Below, piece by piece: positions 16,187 through 25,349 of a DNA stretch of 32,246 nucleotides; the first letter of the stretch is position 1; each line of letters starts with the position of its first letter. The position numbers and the translations under genes were made by a program. The notes below the pieces were generated by a model. The model was not told the DNA's origin. It worked only from the letters and a program-made list of their open reading frames with translations, and ran no database searches. Source of the stretch: Mediterraneibacter glycyrrhizinilyticus (GTDB lineage Bacteria > Bacillota > Clostridia > Lachnospirales > Lachnospiraceae); contig NZ_JACJLR010000035.1 in NCBI RefSeq assembly GCF_016902345.1, positions 1-32,246 on the forward strand. Direction: 5' to 3'.

Positions 16187-17569
16187 TTACTTTTCATAGT
16201 ATGCATAGAGACTCTCACTTGAGGTGAAGTCTGCGTTCGCAAGGTCAATGTCTATGGTATCTGCAGCGGTCTTCAGAGCGTCGGCAGCATCTTTTCCATT
16301 ATACAGGATATCCTCGCCGGCAATCTTCATATTGTTTTCCACTGTGGAAGGCATTGCTCCCGGCCATATGTAACGGTCGATGTGAGGACCGACCGTCTTG
16401 ACGATCGGGGTATCCTTCAGCTCCGGTGCATCCATAAGAGAAGTCTTTGCGGGGACAAGTCCGCCCTCCTGGCTGAGCCGGATCTGCACGTCGTCGCTTG
16501 CGAGGAAGAACCGGATGAAATCCTGTGCGACTTCTTTCTGTGCGTCGGTTGCATTCTTGTTGATACCCGGCGTGGACTCTCCGTTGTAGCGGTAGTAAGC
16601 GTAAGGAGTTTCTCCGTCCCGGGTCGGGATCTCAAAAGTACCATAGTCGATATCCGGAGCGTTGGTGGCAAGATTTCCCACAAAGAAGCCCCAGGCAAAG
16701 ACGATCGCACTCTGTCCCTGATAGAAACTCTGATCGTAGTTTGTACCGAAATCTTTGTCGCCTACATGATATTCGTCATAGAGATCAACAAGGAAGGAGA
16801 CGGCATCTTTCATACCATCGCTGTCGACAAGAGAGGATTTCCCGTCTTCAGAGAAAAGGTTGTCTCCAAACTGGTAGTTGAGGCCTATGACCGTGGAATT
16901 GAAATAGTTGTTATAGTTGTATCCTGCCTGGATCATATTGCCGTTCTCATCAAACTTTGTCAGTTTCTGAGCTACCTCGATGAATTCGTCCCATGTTTTC
17001 GGGATGTCATTGTCTGTCAGCCCGGCTTCTTTCCAGAGAGCCTTATTATAATAATACATTCCGGTGGAAAGTCCGTAATCCGCATAGTAGATCTTGCCGT
17101 CCATCAGATGGGTCGATGCAGAAGGATAATCCGCGATCAGTTCATCTGTATCGATGTCATATGGCTCCATATAGTTAAGGAGCAGGTTTTCATAACTGTT
17201 GTGAATATTGTAGAGTGTGGGACCCTCTTCTCCCCTCTGCAGAGCCAGAGGAAGTTTGGTAAAGAATCCGTCCCATGGATTGTTGATGATATTGATCGTG
17301 ACGTTGGGGTGAATCTCTTCATACTCGTCCGCGATGGCACGGAACATGTCTTCTGATGCCCAGATCCACCAGTCGATGGAGATGGGATCACCGTTGTTTA
17401 CAAGATGGTTGGGGTCGTAAGTTACATTTTCCCCCATGACTTCCAGACCTTTGTCTGCCTGTGTGTCCTGTATGCCTGTGGCAGTCCCGCCTTCACTGCC
17501 GCCGCTGCTGCATCCGGCCAGGGATAAGACAAGGACAAGGGCAAGACAGAATGAAAGTATTCTTTTCAT
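16187..17569 (-). CDS. Sugar ABC transporter substrate-binding lipoprotein
   Basis: A 460-residue extracellular solute-binding protein, first gene of the sugar operon. The N-terminus is a lipoprotein signal (MKRILSFCLALVLVLSLAGC) with lipobox LAGC and the lipidated Cys at residue 20, followed by a Ser/Gly-rich tether. The mature part shows the family 1 binding-protein pattern, including ISIDWWIWASEDMFRAIADE near the N-terminus and a WDEFIEVAQKLTKF segment. It would capture an oligosaccharide outside the cell and hand it to the two permeases. The ATG has AGGAGG at good spacing. The promoter at 17624-17652 drives the operon. The nature of the sugar is inferred only from the neighbouring GH31 enzyme. 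Confidence 0.94.
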   Translation of the reverse strand: MKRILSFCLALVLVLSLAGCSSGGSEGGTATGIQDTQADKGLEVMGENVTYDPNHLVNNGDPISIDWWIWASEDMFRAIADEYEEIHPNVTINIINNPWDGFFTKLPLALQRGEEGPTLYNIHNSYENLLLNYMEPYDIDTDELIADYPSASTHLMDGKIYYADYGLSTGMYYYNKALWKEAGLTDNDIPKTWDEFIEVAQKLTKFDENGNMIQAGYNYNNYFNSTVIGLNYQFGDNLFSEDGKSSLVDSDGMKDAVSFLVDLYDEYHVGDKDFGTNYDQSFYQGQSAIVFAWGFFVGNLATNAPDIDYGTFEIPTRDGETPYAYYRYNGESTPGINKNATDAQKEVAQDFIRFFLASDDVQIRLSQEGGLVPAKTSLMDAPELKDTPIVKTVGPHIDRYIWPGAMPSTVENNMKIAGEDILYNGKDAADALKTAADTIDIDLANADFTSSESLYAYYEK

Positions 17570-17601
17570 AATTGCACCTCCTGATAACCTTTACTCGTTA
17601 A

Positions 17602-17613
17602 GTTAGCGCTAAC
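17602..17613. promoter_or_regulatory. LacI-family operator at the sugar operon start
   Basis: GTTAGCGCTAAC is a perfect 12-base palindrome with the central CG of LacI/CcpA-type operators. It lies about 10 bases downstream of the operon's -10 box, over the predicted first transcribed bases, where a bound repressor would block the polymerase. Confidence 0.75.
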
Positions 17614-17623
17614 GTTTGAGAAT

Positions 17624-17652
17624 ATTATAGATATAGCTGTAAAAAATGTCAA
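17624..17652 (-). promoter_or_regulatory. Consensus sigma-A promoter of the sugar operon
   Basis: On the minus strand TTGACA (17647-17652) and TATAAT (17624-17629) are separated by exactly 17 bases, a perfect match to the consensus. Transcription would begin near 17617 and enter the operator. Confidence 0.85.
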
Positions 17653-17670
17653 TACTATTTTGTGAGATTC

Positions 17671-17699
17671 TTGATTTCACGTAAAATATAAGGTATAAT
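17671..17699 (+). promoter_or_regulatory. Promoter of the LacI-family gene
   Basis: TTGATT (17671-17676) and TATAAT (17694-17699) are separated by 17 bases. The two divergent promoters lie with their -35 boxes 18 bases apart. Confidence 0.8.
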
Positions 17700-17718
17700 T
17701 TCGTTAGCGATAACGAAA
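17699..17718. promoter_or_regulatory. LacI-family operator at the regulator gene
   Basis: TTTCGTTA (17699-17706) is mirrored by TAACGAAA (17711-17718) with GCGA in the centre, giving one mismatched pair. It shares the core TTAGCGxTAA with the operator at 17602-17613 and begins at the last base of the -10 box. Autoregulation by the LacI protein is likely. Confidence 0.75.
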
Positions 17719-17757
17719 TGATGGGGGATATCAACAAAAACAGAAAGCGGTGAAAAA

Positions 17758-18762
17758 ATGGTAACGTTAAAGGATATCGCGAAAAAAGCGGGAGTCAGCA
17801 GCATGACGGTTTCCCGGGTGATGAACGGGAATACGAAGGAAGTTTCCGGCAAAACGTCAGAGAGGATCAAGAAGATCGCCCGTGAGATGGGATATGTGCC
17901 GAATTCTTCTGCGAGGGCACTGGCTTCCAGATCTTCACGTCTGATCGCAGCGCTCCTTCAGGAGTACGATGAGGACCACAACCCGCTGGAAGACAGTTAT
18001 GCGAGCTGTTTTCTTGGTGAACTTGCGCTTCAGATAAAAAAGGAAGGCTATGACCTGATGATCCATTATGTAAAGGATTACTCGGAGATCACTTACAGTC
18101 TGAAGTCCTGGAATGTGGCGGGAGCTGTGTTTATCGGCATGTTCGATGAGAGTATACGGAAACTTCAGGAGGATAATCATATCCCGCTGATCTTTACGGA
18201 CAGTTACAGTTCGGTCCGCAGTATTACCAATGTGGGGATTGATGACTATACGGGAGGAGAACTGGCGGCAAAGTATTTTCTTGAGAACGGGCATAAAAAT
18301 CTGGCTTTTTACGGTCCGGAAGTGCTGGACAATGGTGTTGTCATGCACCGGCTGAGAGGATTTGTCACTGTGCTGAGGGAGGCGGGGATCTCACTCCCTC
18401 CGGAGAACTTTATGAATCTGAGTCTGAAAGATCTGGGAGGAGCATTGAAACGTCTCTGCAGCGGACCTGATCCGGTGACGGGGATCTTTACTACGGCGGA
18501 CAACTGTGCTTATCAGATTTATTCTGAAGCATACCGGATGGGAATCCGTGTTCCGGACGATCTGTCCGTCATAGGGTTTGACGATCTGAACATGAGCTCC
18601 CGGGTGACGCCGCCTTTGACTACAGTGCGCCAGGATATCAAAAAGAAGGCTTCCGTTACATGCGATCTGCTGATGAAGCATATAGCGGAGCGGGATTCCC
18701 CGGCGGAAAATATCGTGCTGAATGTGGAACTGGTGAAGAGGGCATCGGTGAAAAGGCGTTGA
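17758..18762 (+). CDS. LacI-family transcriptional regulator of the sugar locus
   Basis: A 334-residue repressor. The N-terminal helix-turn-helix (TLKDIAKKAGVSSMTVSRVM, residues 3-22) is typical, with the hinge helix in PNSSARALASRSS. The rest is a periplasmic-binding-protein-like sugar sensor; motifs such as GFDDLNMSSRVTPPLTTVRQ are conserved in the family. It is divergent from the sugar operon, and matching palindromes sit over both promoters, so it most likely represses both until the imported sugar or a product binds. The ribosome site is weak (AGAAAGCGGTG), consistent with low repressor levels. No adjacent gene suggests another target. Confidence 0.93.
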   Translation: MVTLKDIAKKAGVSSMTVSRVMNGNTKEVSGKTSERIKKIAREMGYVPNSSARALASRSSRLIAALLQEYDEDHNPLEDSYASCFLGELALQIKKEGYDLMIHYVKDYSEITYSLKSWNVAGAVFIGMFDESIRKLQEDNHIPLIFTDSYSSVRSITNVGIDDYTGGELAAKYFLENGHKNLAFYGPEVLDNGVVMHRLRGFVTVLREAGISLPPENFMNLSLKDLGGALKRLCSGPDPVTGIFTTADNCAYQIYSEAYRMGIRVPDDLSVIGFDDLNMSSRVTPPLTTVRQDIKKKASVTCDLLMKHIAERDSPAENIVLNVELVKRASVKRR

Positions 18763-18848
18763 CAGGGCAGAGATCCCGGGGCACTGAGCGGGGGCAGTTC
18801 ATACCGAACAGGCCGGGGCGGAAAATACGGAGAACCCTTCCGGGATGA

Positions 18849-18880
18849 TTGACAATCCTGCGATGATATCTTACTATAAT
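18849..18880 (+). promoter_or_regulatory. Probable promoter of cvfB
   Basis: TTGACA lies at 18849-18854. TACTAT (18872-18877) follows at 17 bases and overlaps TATAAT (18875-18880), which would be at 20. Either could serve as the -10 box. The start codon is 40 bases further. Confidence 0.6.
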
Positions 18881-18919
18881 AGTTACACCTAAAATGCAGT
18901 GATCAAGGAGAATAATCAT

Positions 18920-19741
18920 ATGAAATTAGGAGAGATACAGGTACTTACTGTGGTGAAGACCGTGGACTTCGGTGTGTATCTGGGAAACGATGAGGAGAGG
19001 GTTCTCCTCCCGAAGAAGCAGGTCCCGGAGGGGATCGAAGTGGGAGATCCGGTGGAAGTATTTCTGTACAAAGATTCTTCTGACCGTATGATCGCGACCA
19101 CGCGGGAGCCGAAACTCACACTGGGAAAGCTCGCGGTGCTGGAAGTTGTCGATGTGGGAAGAGTAGGAGCCTTTCTGGACTGGGGGCTGGAAAAAGATCT
19201 TCTGCTGCCATATAAAGAGCAGACTGAGAGAGTGGAGAAGGGCGACCGTTGTCTTGTGGGACTTTATATCGATAAGAGCGAACGGCTCTGTGCCACAATG
19301 AAGATCTATCCCATGCTGAGGACAGATTCCCCTTATAAAAAAGATGATATGGTCACCGGGACTGTATATGGAAGAAACCGGGATTATGGCGTCTATGTGG
19401 CAGTGGATGATCAGTTCTCTGCCATGATCCCAAAGAGGGAAGTCTATGGAAAGCTTCAGAACGGCCAGCAGATCGAGGCGAGAGTCATGGCAGTCAAGGC
19501 CGATGGCAAGCTGGATCTGAGTGTGAGGGGAAAGATCCCCCAGCAGATGGACAAAGACGCACAGATTCTGCTGGAGCGGCTGGAGAAAAACGGGGGAAGG
19601 ATCCCGTTTACGGATAAGGCGTCGCCGGAGGAGATCCGTCAGGAATTCGATATGAGCAAGGCCGCCTTTAAGAGAGCCGTGGGACGTCTTCTGAAAGAAA
19701 ACAAGATCGAGATCGGTGAGACTGAGATCCGACAGAAGTGA
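18920..19741 (+). CDS. cvfB: S1 RNA-binding domain protein, CvfB/YitL family
   Basis: A 273-residue cytoplasmic RNA-binding protein. Residues 1-60, about 68-130 and about 140-200 are S1-like beta-barrels (for example VVKTVDFGVYLGNDEERVLL and RVGAFLDWGLEKDLLLP), and the C-terminus (about 215-273) is a winged-helix segment with EEIRQEFDMSKAAFKRAVGR. CvfB is known in Staphylococcus as a regulator of virulence-related transcripts; the function in gut Clostridia is not established. The ATG at 18920 has AAGGAG at good spacing, better than the GTG at 18899. It has its own promoter and a terminator after it, ahead of dnaE. Confidence 0.9.
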   Translation: MKLGEIQVLTVVKTVDFGVYLGNDEERVLLPKKQVPEGIEVGDPVEVFLYKDSSDRMIATTREPKLTLGKLAVLEVVDVGRVGAFLDWGLEKDLLLPYKEQTERVEKGDRCLVGLYIDKSERLCATMKIYPMLRTDSPYKKDDMVTGTVYGRNRDYGVYVAVDDQFSAMIPKREVYGKLQNGQQIEARVMAVKADGKLDLSVRGKIPQQMDKDAQILLERLEKNGGRIPFTDKASPEEIRQEFDMSKAAFKRAVGRLLKENKIEIGETEIRQK

Positions 19742-19777
19742 TATGTGATCGGAAGGCCGCTTTCGGTGAGAAGGGCT

Positions 19778-19815
19778 AAAGAGGGCAGTCCCCGGGACAG
19801 GGGCTGCCTCTTTTA
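19778..19815 (+). terminator. Rho-independent terminator after cvfB
   Basis: AAAGAGGGCAG (19778-19788) pairs with CTGCCTCTTT, extended by CCC/GGG, and is followed by a T-run (TTTTA). It separates cvfB from dnaE. Confidence 0.85.
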
Positions 19816-19881
19816 TCTTGAACCGGGGATTTCAGAAGACAGAAGCAGCAGTGAGACAGACAACAGACAGAGAGGTATCGG

Positions 19882-22800
19882 ATGAGTTTTGTACATTTAC
19901 ACGTCCACACAGAGTACAGCCTGCTGGACGGTTCGAATAAGATAAAAGAATATGTTTCAAGGGTCAGGGAACTGGGGATGAACAGCGCTGCGATCACAGA
20001 TCACGGCGTGATGTACGGTGTGATCGATTTTTACCGTGAGGCGAAGAAACAGGGGATCAATCCGATCCTTGGATGCGAAGTGTATGTCGCGCCCAACTCC
20101 CGGTTTGACCGTGAGATAACGGGGGGAGACGACAGGTACTATCATCTTGTCCTTCTGGCGGAGAACAATCAGGGCTATGCGAATCTGATGAAGATCGTCT
20201 CCAAAGGTTTTGTGGAGGGTTACTATTACCGTCCCAGAGTGGACAAGGCATTGCTCACGGAATATCATGAAGGAATCATAGCACTGAGCGCCTGCCTTGC
20301 CGGGGAGGTCCAGCGTTATATCGTCAAGGGGCTGTACGACGAGGCGAAGAAGAAAGCCCTCGAGTACAGGGATATTTTCGGGGAGGATAACTATTTTCTG
20401 GAACTGCAGGATCACGGTATTCCGGATCAGACTCTGGTGAACCAGCAGCTTATGAAGATGTCCCGGGAGACCGGGATCCCCCTGGTGGCGACCAACGACA
20501 TCCACTATACTTATGCGGAGGATGCGAAAGCCCACGATATCCTGCTCTGCATTCAGACAGGAAAGAAACTGGCGGATGAGAACCGGATGCGTTACGAGGG
20601 CGGACAGTATTATGTGAAATCTCCGGAGGAGATGGAGGCGCTCTTCCCATTTGCAAAAGAGGCGCTGGAAAATACGCAGAAGATCGCGGACCGGTGTTCG
20701 GTGGAGATCGAGTTCGGGGTGACGAAACTTCCGAAATATGACGTCCCGGGCGGATTGACCTCTTGGGAATACCTCCAGAAGCTGTGCTGGGAAGGGCTGG
20801 AAAAACGTTATGGCAGCGATCCGTCCCGGGAGCTGAAAGACCGACTTGCTTATGAGCTGGATACCATTAAGAACATGGGATACGTGGATTATTTCCTTAT
20901 TGTCTGGGATTTCATCAAGTATGCAAAGGATCACGGGATCGCGGTGGGGCCGGGACGAGGCTCTGCGGCGGGGAGTATTGTCTCCTACTGCCTGGAGATC
21001 ACGACCATCGATCCGATCCGGTATCAGCTTCTGTTCGAGCGATTCTTAAACCCGGAACGTGTGTCCATGCCCGATATCGACGTGGACTTCTGCTTTGAGC
21101 GGAGGCAGGAGGTCATTGATTATGTGGTGCGCAAATACGGGAAAGACCGGGTCGTCCAGATCGTAACCTTTGGAACCCTTGCAGCGCGGGGTGTCATCCG
21201 GGATGTGGGAAGGGTGATGGATCTGCCCTATGCTTTCGTGGATTCCATAGCAAAGATGATCCCCCAGGAGCTGAACATCACCATCGACAAGGCACTGAAA
21301 GAGAATCCGGAACTTCGCGGAACTTATGAGAGTGACGAGCAGGTGAAAAACCTTATCGATATGGCGAAGCGCCTGGAAGGACTGCCGCGGCACAGTTCCA
21401 TGCATGCCGCCGGAGTCGTCATCAGCCAGAAATCTGTGGATGAGTACGTGCCCCTCTCCCGCGCGGCAGACGGGACGATCACGACCCAGTTTACCATGAC
21501 CACGCTGGAGGAGCTGGGACTCTTAAAGATGGACTTCCTGGGACTGCGGACTCTGACCGTGATCCAGAATGCGGTGAACATGGCCAGGAAGAAAGATCCT
21601 GATCTTGATATTGAGAAGATCGACTATAATGATCAGGCGGTGATGGATTATATCGGAACCGGAAAGACGGATGGGATCTTCCAGATCGAGAGCAGCGGTA
21701 TGAAGAGTTTCATGAAGGAACTGAAACCGCACAGTCTGGAGGATATCATAGCCGGGATCGCTCTGTACCGTCCGGGACCGATGGATTTTATCCCCCAGTA
21801 TATCAAAGGAAAGAACGAGTCCGCGTCGATCACCTATGACTGTCCCCAGCTGGAGCCGATCCTTGCCCCCACTTACGGGTGTATCGTGTACCAGGAACAG
21901 GTTATGCAGATCGTGCGTGACCTGGCAGGGTATACGCTGGGGAGGAGCGACCTTCTCCGGCGTGCCATGTCCAAAAAAAAGGGAGACGTGATGCAGAAGG
22001 AGCGGCAGATCTTCGTCTACGGCGATGAGAAGACGAACGTTCCGGGCTGTATCAAGAACGGGATCGATGAGAAGACGGCGAACAAGATCTATGACGAGAT
22101 GATCGATTTTGCGAAATATGCGTTCAACAAGTCCCATGCTGCGGCATACGCAGTCGTCTCTTACCAGACGGCATGGCTGAAATACTATTATCCGGTAGAA
22201 TTCATGGCGGCGCTCATGACTTCCGTGATTGAAAATCCGTCAAAAGTGGCAGAATATATCTATGCCTGCCGTCAGATGAACATCCGGATCCTGCCGCCGG
22301 ACATCAACAAGGGAGAGGCAGACTTCTCCGTTGACGGAGGAAATATCCGGTACGGGCTTGCAGCGATCAAGAGCATCGGCAGGCCGGTGATCAAAGCTAT
22401 CGTGGAGGAGAGACAACAGTTCGGACTCTTTAAGAATCTGGAAGATTTTATCACAAGAATGTCTGCCAGGGAAACGCTCAACAAGCGCACGATCGAAAAT
22501 CTGATCAAATCCGGGGCGCTGGACATACTGGGAGGCACCAGAAAACAGTTTATGAGCATCTACATCCAGATCGTGGATCATGTAAACCAGGAGAAGAAGT
22601 ATTCCATGGCGGGACAGATGACCCTGTTCGATATGGTGGGAGAGGATCAGAAAGAAGAATTTCAGATCAAACTTCCGGATGTGGGCGAGTATTCCAGAGA
22701 GAATCTTCTGGCGTTTGAGAAGGAAGTCCTGGGGATCTATGTCAGCGGTCATCCGCTGGAGGAATATGAGGAGCAGTGGAAAAAGGTGATCACTGCAACG

Positions 22801-23358
22801 ACCGGGGATTTTCAGCCGGACGAGGAGACCGGGCAGACGAAAGTAAGAGACGGCGCCCGTGCGGTCATCGGCGGCATGATCACGGAGAAGACGGTAAAGC
22901 ATACGAAGACAAACCAGATGATGGCGTTTCTCACGGTAGAAGACCTGATGGGGACAGTGGAGGTTGTCGTGTTCCCCAGGGACTATGAGAAGAACCGTGC
23001 GTATCTCGAGACGGACAGCAAGGTATTCATACGAGGAAGAGTATCTGAGGAGGATGACCGCGCCAGCAAACTGATCTGCGAGAAGGTGATCCCCTTCGAA
23101 CAGAAAAAGAGGGAGCTGTGGATCCAGTTTCCGGACAAGGCCTCCTATCTGGATGAGGAGCAGATCGTTAACGGGTATCTGGCTGATTCCGAGGGGGAAG
23201 ACGAGGTTGTTATCTACTGCGCAAAGGAGCGGGCGGTCAAGCGTCTTCCTAGAAACCGGAATATCCGGATCGAGCCGCAGATTTTGAGCAGATTAATGAA
23301 CCATTATGGGGAAGGCAGGGTAAAAGTGGTGGAAAAAGCTATTGAAAACCACTTCTAA
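19882..23358 (+). CDS. dnaE: DNA polymerase III alpha subunit (DnaE type)
   Basis: A 1158-residue replicative polymerase subunit. The N-terminal PHP domain keeps its metal ligands (HLHVHTEYSLLDG, D40-H41, E66), so it may be active. The catalytic aspartates D398 and D400 lie in PDIDVDF, and KYAFNKSHAAAYA marks the fingers. The internal clamp-binding motif QMTLF is at 912-916 and an OB-fold (about 985-1065) follows. In Firmicutes with PolC, DnaE extends primers before PolC takes over; whether polC exists here cannot be told from this window. The ATG has GAGAGG upstream. The gene lies just before pfkA, an order common in Firmicutes. The length is typical. Confidence 0.96.
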   Translation: MSFVHLHVHTEYSLLDGSNKIKEYVSRVRELGMNSAAITDHGVMYGVIDFYREAKKQGINPILGCEVYVAPNSRFDREITGGDDRYYHLVLLAENNQGYANLMKIVSKGFVEGYYYRPRVDKALLTEYHEGIIALSACLAGEVQRYIVKGLYDEAKKKALEYRDIFGEDNYFLELQDHGIPDQTLVNQQLMKMSRETGIPLVATNDIHYTYAEDAKAHDILLCIQTGKKLADENRMRYEGGQYYVKSPEEMEALFPFAKEALENTQKIADRCSVEIEFGVTKLPKYDVPGGLTSWEYLQKLCWEGLEKRYGSDPSRELKDRLAYELDTIKNMGYVDYFLIVWDFIKYAKDHGIAVGPGRGSAAGSIVSYCLEITTIDPIRYQLLFERFLNPERVSMPDIDVDFCFERRQEVIDYVVRKYGKDRVVQIVTFGTLAARGVIRDVGRVMDLPYAFVDSIAKMIPQELNITIDKALKENPELRGTYESDEQVKNLIDMAKRLEGLPRHSSMHAAGVVISQKSVDEYVPLSRAADGTITTQFTMTTLEELGLLKMDFLGLRTLTVIQNAVNMARKKDPDLDIEKIDYNDQAVMDYIGTGKTDGIFQIESSGMKSFMKELKPHSLEDIIAGIALYRPGPMDFIPQYIKGKNESASITYDCPQLEPILAPTYGCIVYQEQVMQIVRDLAGYTLGRSDLLRRAMSKKKGDVMQKERQIFVYGDEKTNVPGCIKNGIDEKTANKIYDEMIDFAKYAFNKSHAAAYAVVSYQTAWLKYYYPVEFMAALMTSVIENPSKVAEYIYACRQMNIRILPPDINKGEADFSVDGGNIRYGLAAIKSIGRPVIKAIVEERQQFGLFKNLEDFITRMSARETLNKRTIENLIKSGALDILGGTRKQFMSIYIQIVDHVNQEKKYSMAGQMTLFDMVGEDQKEEFQIKLPDVGEYSRENLLAFEKEVLGIYVSGHPLEEYEEQWKKVITATTGDFQPDEETGQTKVRDGARAVIGGMITEKTVKHTKTNQMMAFLTVEDLMGTVEVVVFPRDYEKNRAYLETDSKVFIRGRVSEEDDRASKLICEKVIPFEQKKRELWIQFPDKASYLDEEQIVNGYLADSEGEDEVVIYCAKERAVKRLPRNRNIRIEPQILSRLMNHYGEGRVKVVEKAIENHF

Positions 23359-23491
23359 ATACGGTAGAATATTCTCGGAATTGATGAGAAATGCAATTTC
23401 AGGGTTTGGCGGTTATCTTTAAGGCTGTGTTGCCCGAAACGGCCGGATGTGCAGCCGGGAACTATTATGAAAAGGAAAGGTGGAGAAAAAC

Positions 23492-24505
23492 ATGGCAGAA
23501 AACACATTAGACGAAATTTATGCAGACGACTTTGAAGACAGGATCCGTACGATCGGTGTTCTTACCAGCGGCGGTGACGCGCCGGGAATGAACGCGGCGA
23601 TCCGTGCAGTCGTGAGAACAGCATTGTCCAGAGGATTGAAAGTGCGTGGAATCCGCAGAGGATATCACGGTCTTCTGAAAGAAGAGATCATTGATATGTC
23701 AGCGCGTGACGTTTCTGATACGATCCAGCGCGGCGGTACGATCCTTCAGACTGCCCGCTGCAAGACGATGAGGACAGAGGAAGGACAGCAGAAGGCTGCT
23801 GCGATCTGCAAAAAATATGGAATCGATGGCCTGGTAGTCATCGGCGGTGACGGATCTTTTGCCGGTGCGCAGAAGCTTGCCAATCTCGGGGTGAACACAG
23901 TCGGGATTCCGGGAACGATCGACCTTGACATTGCATGTACGGATTATACGATCGGATTTGATACAGCAGTAAACACTGCGATGGAAGCAATCGATAAAGT
24001 GCGTGATACTTCCACATCTCATGAGAGATGCAGTATCATCGAGGTTATGGGACGCGACGCAGGATATCTTGCGCTGTGGTGCGGTATCGCAAACGGTGCG
24101 GAGCGCATCCTGATGCCGGAGGAACATGATATCGACGAGCAGGAGATCATCGCGGATATCAAAGAATGCCAGAAGAGAGGCAAAAAGAATTATATCATTA
24201 TCAATGCTGAGGGTATCGGCGACTCCATCAACATGGCCAAGAGGATCGAGGCTGCCACAGGAATGGAGACAAGAGCGACGATTCTTGGACACATGCAGCG
24301 CGGCGGAAGCCCCACATGTAAAGACAGGGTTTACGCATCCATTATGGGGTCCATGGCGGTGGATCTTCTCTGCCAGGGCAAGACCAACCGTGTCGTAGGA
24401 TACAAGAACGGTGAGTTCGTTGATTTTGACATTGAGGAAGCTCTTGCAATGAAGAAGTCCGTTTCAGAGTATCAGTACGACGTGGCGAAAGTATTAGCAC
24501 TTTAG
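23492..24505 (+). CDS. pfkA: ATP-dependent 6-phosphofructokinase
   Basis: A 337-residue glycolytic enzyme that phosphorylates fructose 6-phosphate. The nucleotide loop LTSGGDAPGMNAAIR and GGDGS (118-122) point to ATP as donor, since pyrophosphate enzymes carry GGDD. The catalytic loop reads PGTIDLDI: the base D144 and the metal ligand D146 are present, but the usual Asn between them is Leu145. MGRDAGYLAL follows the family. The ATG at 23492 has AGGTGGAG seven bases upstream; the GTG at 23480 lies inside that site. The gene follows dnaE by 133 bases and is 13 bases ahead of murI, so pfkA, murI and the DUF1934 gene probably share a transcript. Confidence 0.95.
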   Translation: MAENTLDEIYADDFEDRIRTIGVLTSGGDAPGMNAAIRAVVRTALSRGLKVRGIRRGYHGLLKEEIIDMSARDVSDTIQRGGTILQTARCKTMRTEEGQQKAAAICKKYGIDGLVVIGGDGSFAGAQKLANLGVNTVGIPGTIDLDIACTDYTIGFDTAVNTAMEAIDKVRDTSTSHERCSIIEVMGRDAGYLALWCGIANGAERILMPEEHDIDEQEIIADIKECQKRGKKNYIIINAEGIGDSINMAKRIEAATGMETRATILGHMQRGGSPTCKDRVYASIMGSMAVDLLCQGKTNRVVGYKNGEFVDFDIEEALAMKKSVSEYQYDVAKVLAL

Positions 24506-24518
24506 GAGAAAGAGAAAC

Positions 24519-25346
24519 GTGGGTATGGAGAGCAGAAAAACGGCTCCGGTCGGCGTGTTCGATTCCGGAGTCGGCGGTCTGACAGTTGCGCGGGAGATAT
24601 CACGCCAGCTGCCGGAAGAAAATATCGTATATTTCGGGGATACTGCGCGTGTTCCATACGGAAGCAAGTCACAGAATACGATCATCCGCTTCTCGGAGCA
24701 GATCATCCGTTTCCTTAAGACGAAACAGGTGAAGGCGATCGTGATCGCGTGCAATACAGCAAGCGCACTGGCGCTTGACGCGGTGAGAGATGAGTTCGAT
24801 ATTCCGATCATGGGCGTGGTCATCCCGGGGGCGCGGGCTGCCGTTGAGGCGACGAAGAACCGGCATGTCGGTGTGGTCGGGACGGATGCTACGGTCCAGA
24901 GCGGGATGTATACGAAAGTCATCCGGGAGATGGCGCCGGATATCACAGTGATCGAGAAGGCGTGTCCGCTCTTTGTACCTCTTGTAGAAGAAGGCTTTAA
25001 AGAACATGTGGTGACGCAGGAGATCATCGAGTATTATCTTGAGTCTATGAAACATACGGACATTGACGCGATGATCCTGGGATGTACCCATTATCCTCTG
25101 ATCCGGTCAAAGATCCGGGAATATATGGGAGACCGGATCCAGATCGTCAATCCGGCATATGAGACCGCGATGGATCTCAAGAAGATGCTGGAAGAACGGG
25201 GAATGGCAAATGACGGGAGAACAGAGCAGCACAGCAGATATTCATTCTATGTCAGCGATGCGGCGGAGAAGTTCAGGAGATTTGCCAATACGGTGATGCC
25301 TTTTGACGTACCCACCACCAATGTAGTAAATATTGAGGAATATTAA
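24519..25346 (+). CDS. murI: Glutamate racemase
   Basis: A 275-residue cytoplasmic enzyme that converts L- to D-glutamate for peptidoglycan. The two catalytic cysteines are C78 in ACNTASA and C189 in GCTHYPL, and D15-S16 in FDSGVGG form the substrate pocket. FVPLVEEG and VPYGSKS are also family motifs. The start is a GTG with GGAG 11 bases upstream; the ATG two codons later is the alternative. It follows pfkA by 13 bases and precedes the DUF1934 gene by 3, indicating one transcript. Confidence 0.95.
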   Translation: MGMESRKTAPVGVFDSGVGGLTVAREISRQLPEENIVYFGDTARVPYGSKSQNTIIRFSEQIIRFLKTKQVKAIVIACNTASALALDAVRDEFDIPIMGVVIPGARAAVEATKNRHVGVVGTDATVQSGMYTKVIREMAPDITVIEKACPLFVPLVEEGFKEHVVTQEIIEYYLESMKHTDIDAMILGCTHYPLIRSKIREYMGDRIQIVNPAYETAMDLKKMLEERGMANDGRTEQHSRYSFYVSDAAEKFRRFANTVMPFDVPTTNVVNIEEY

Positions 25347-25349
25347 AAT

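Noticed and set aside
19957-20934. 325-codon minus-strand frame inside dnaE
   Set aside because: It is antisense to a strongly conserved polymerase gene and shows no protein features of its own.
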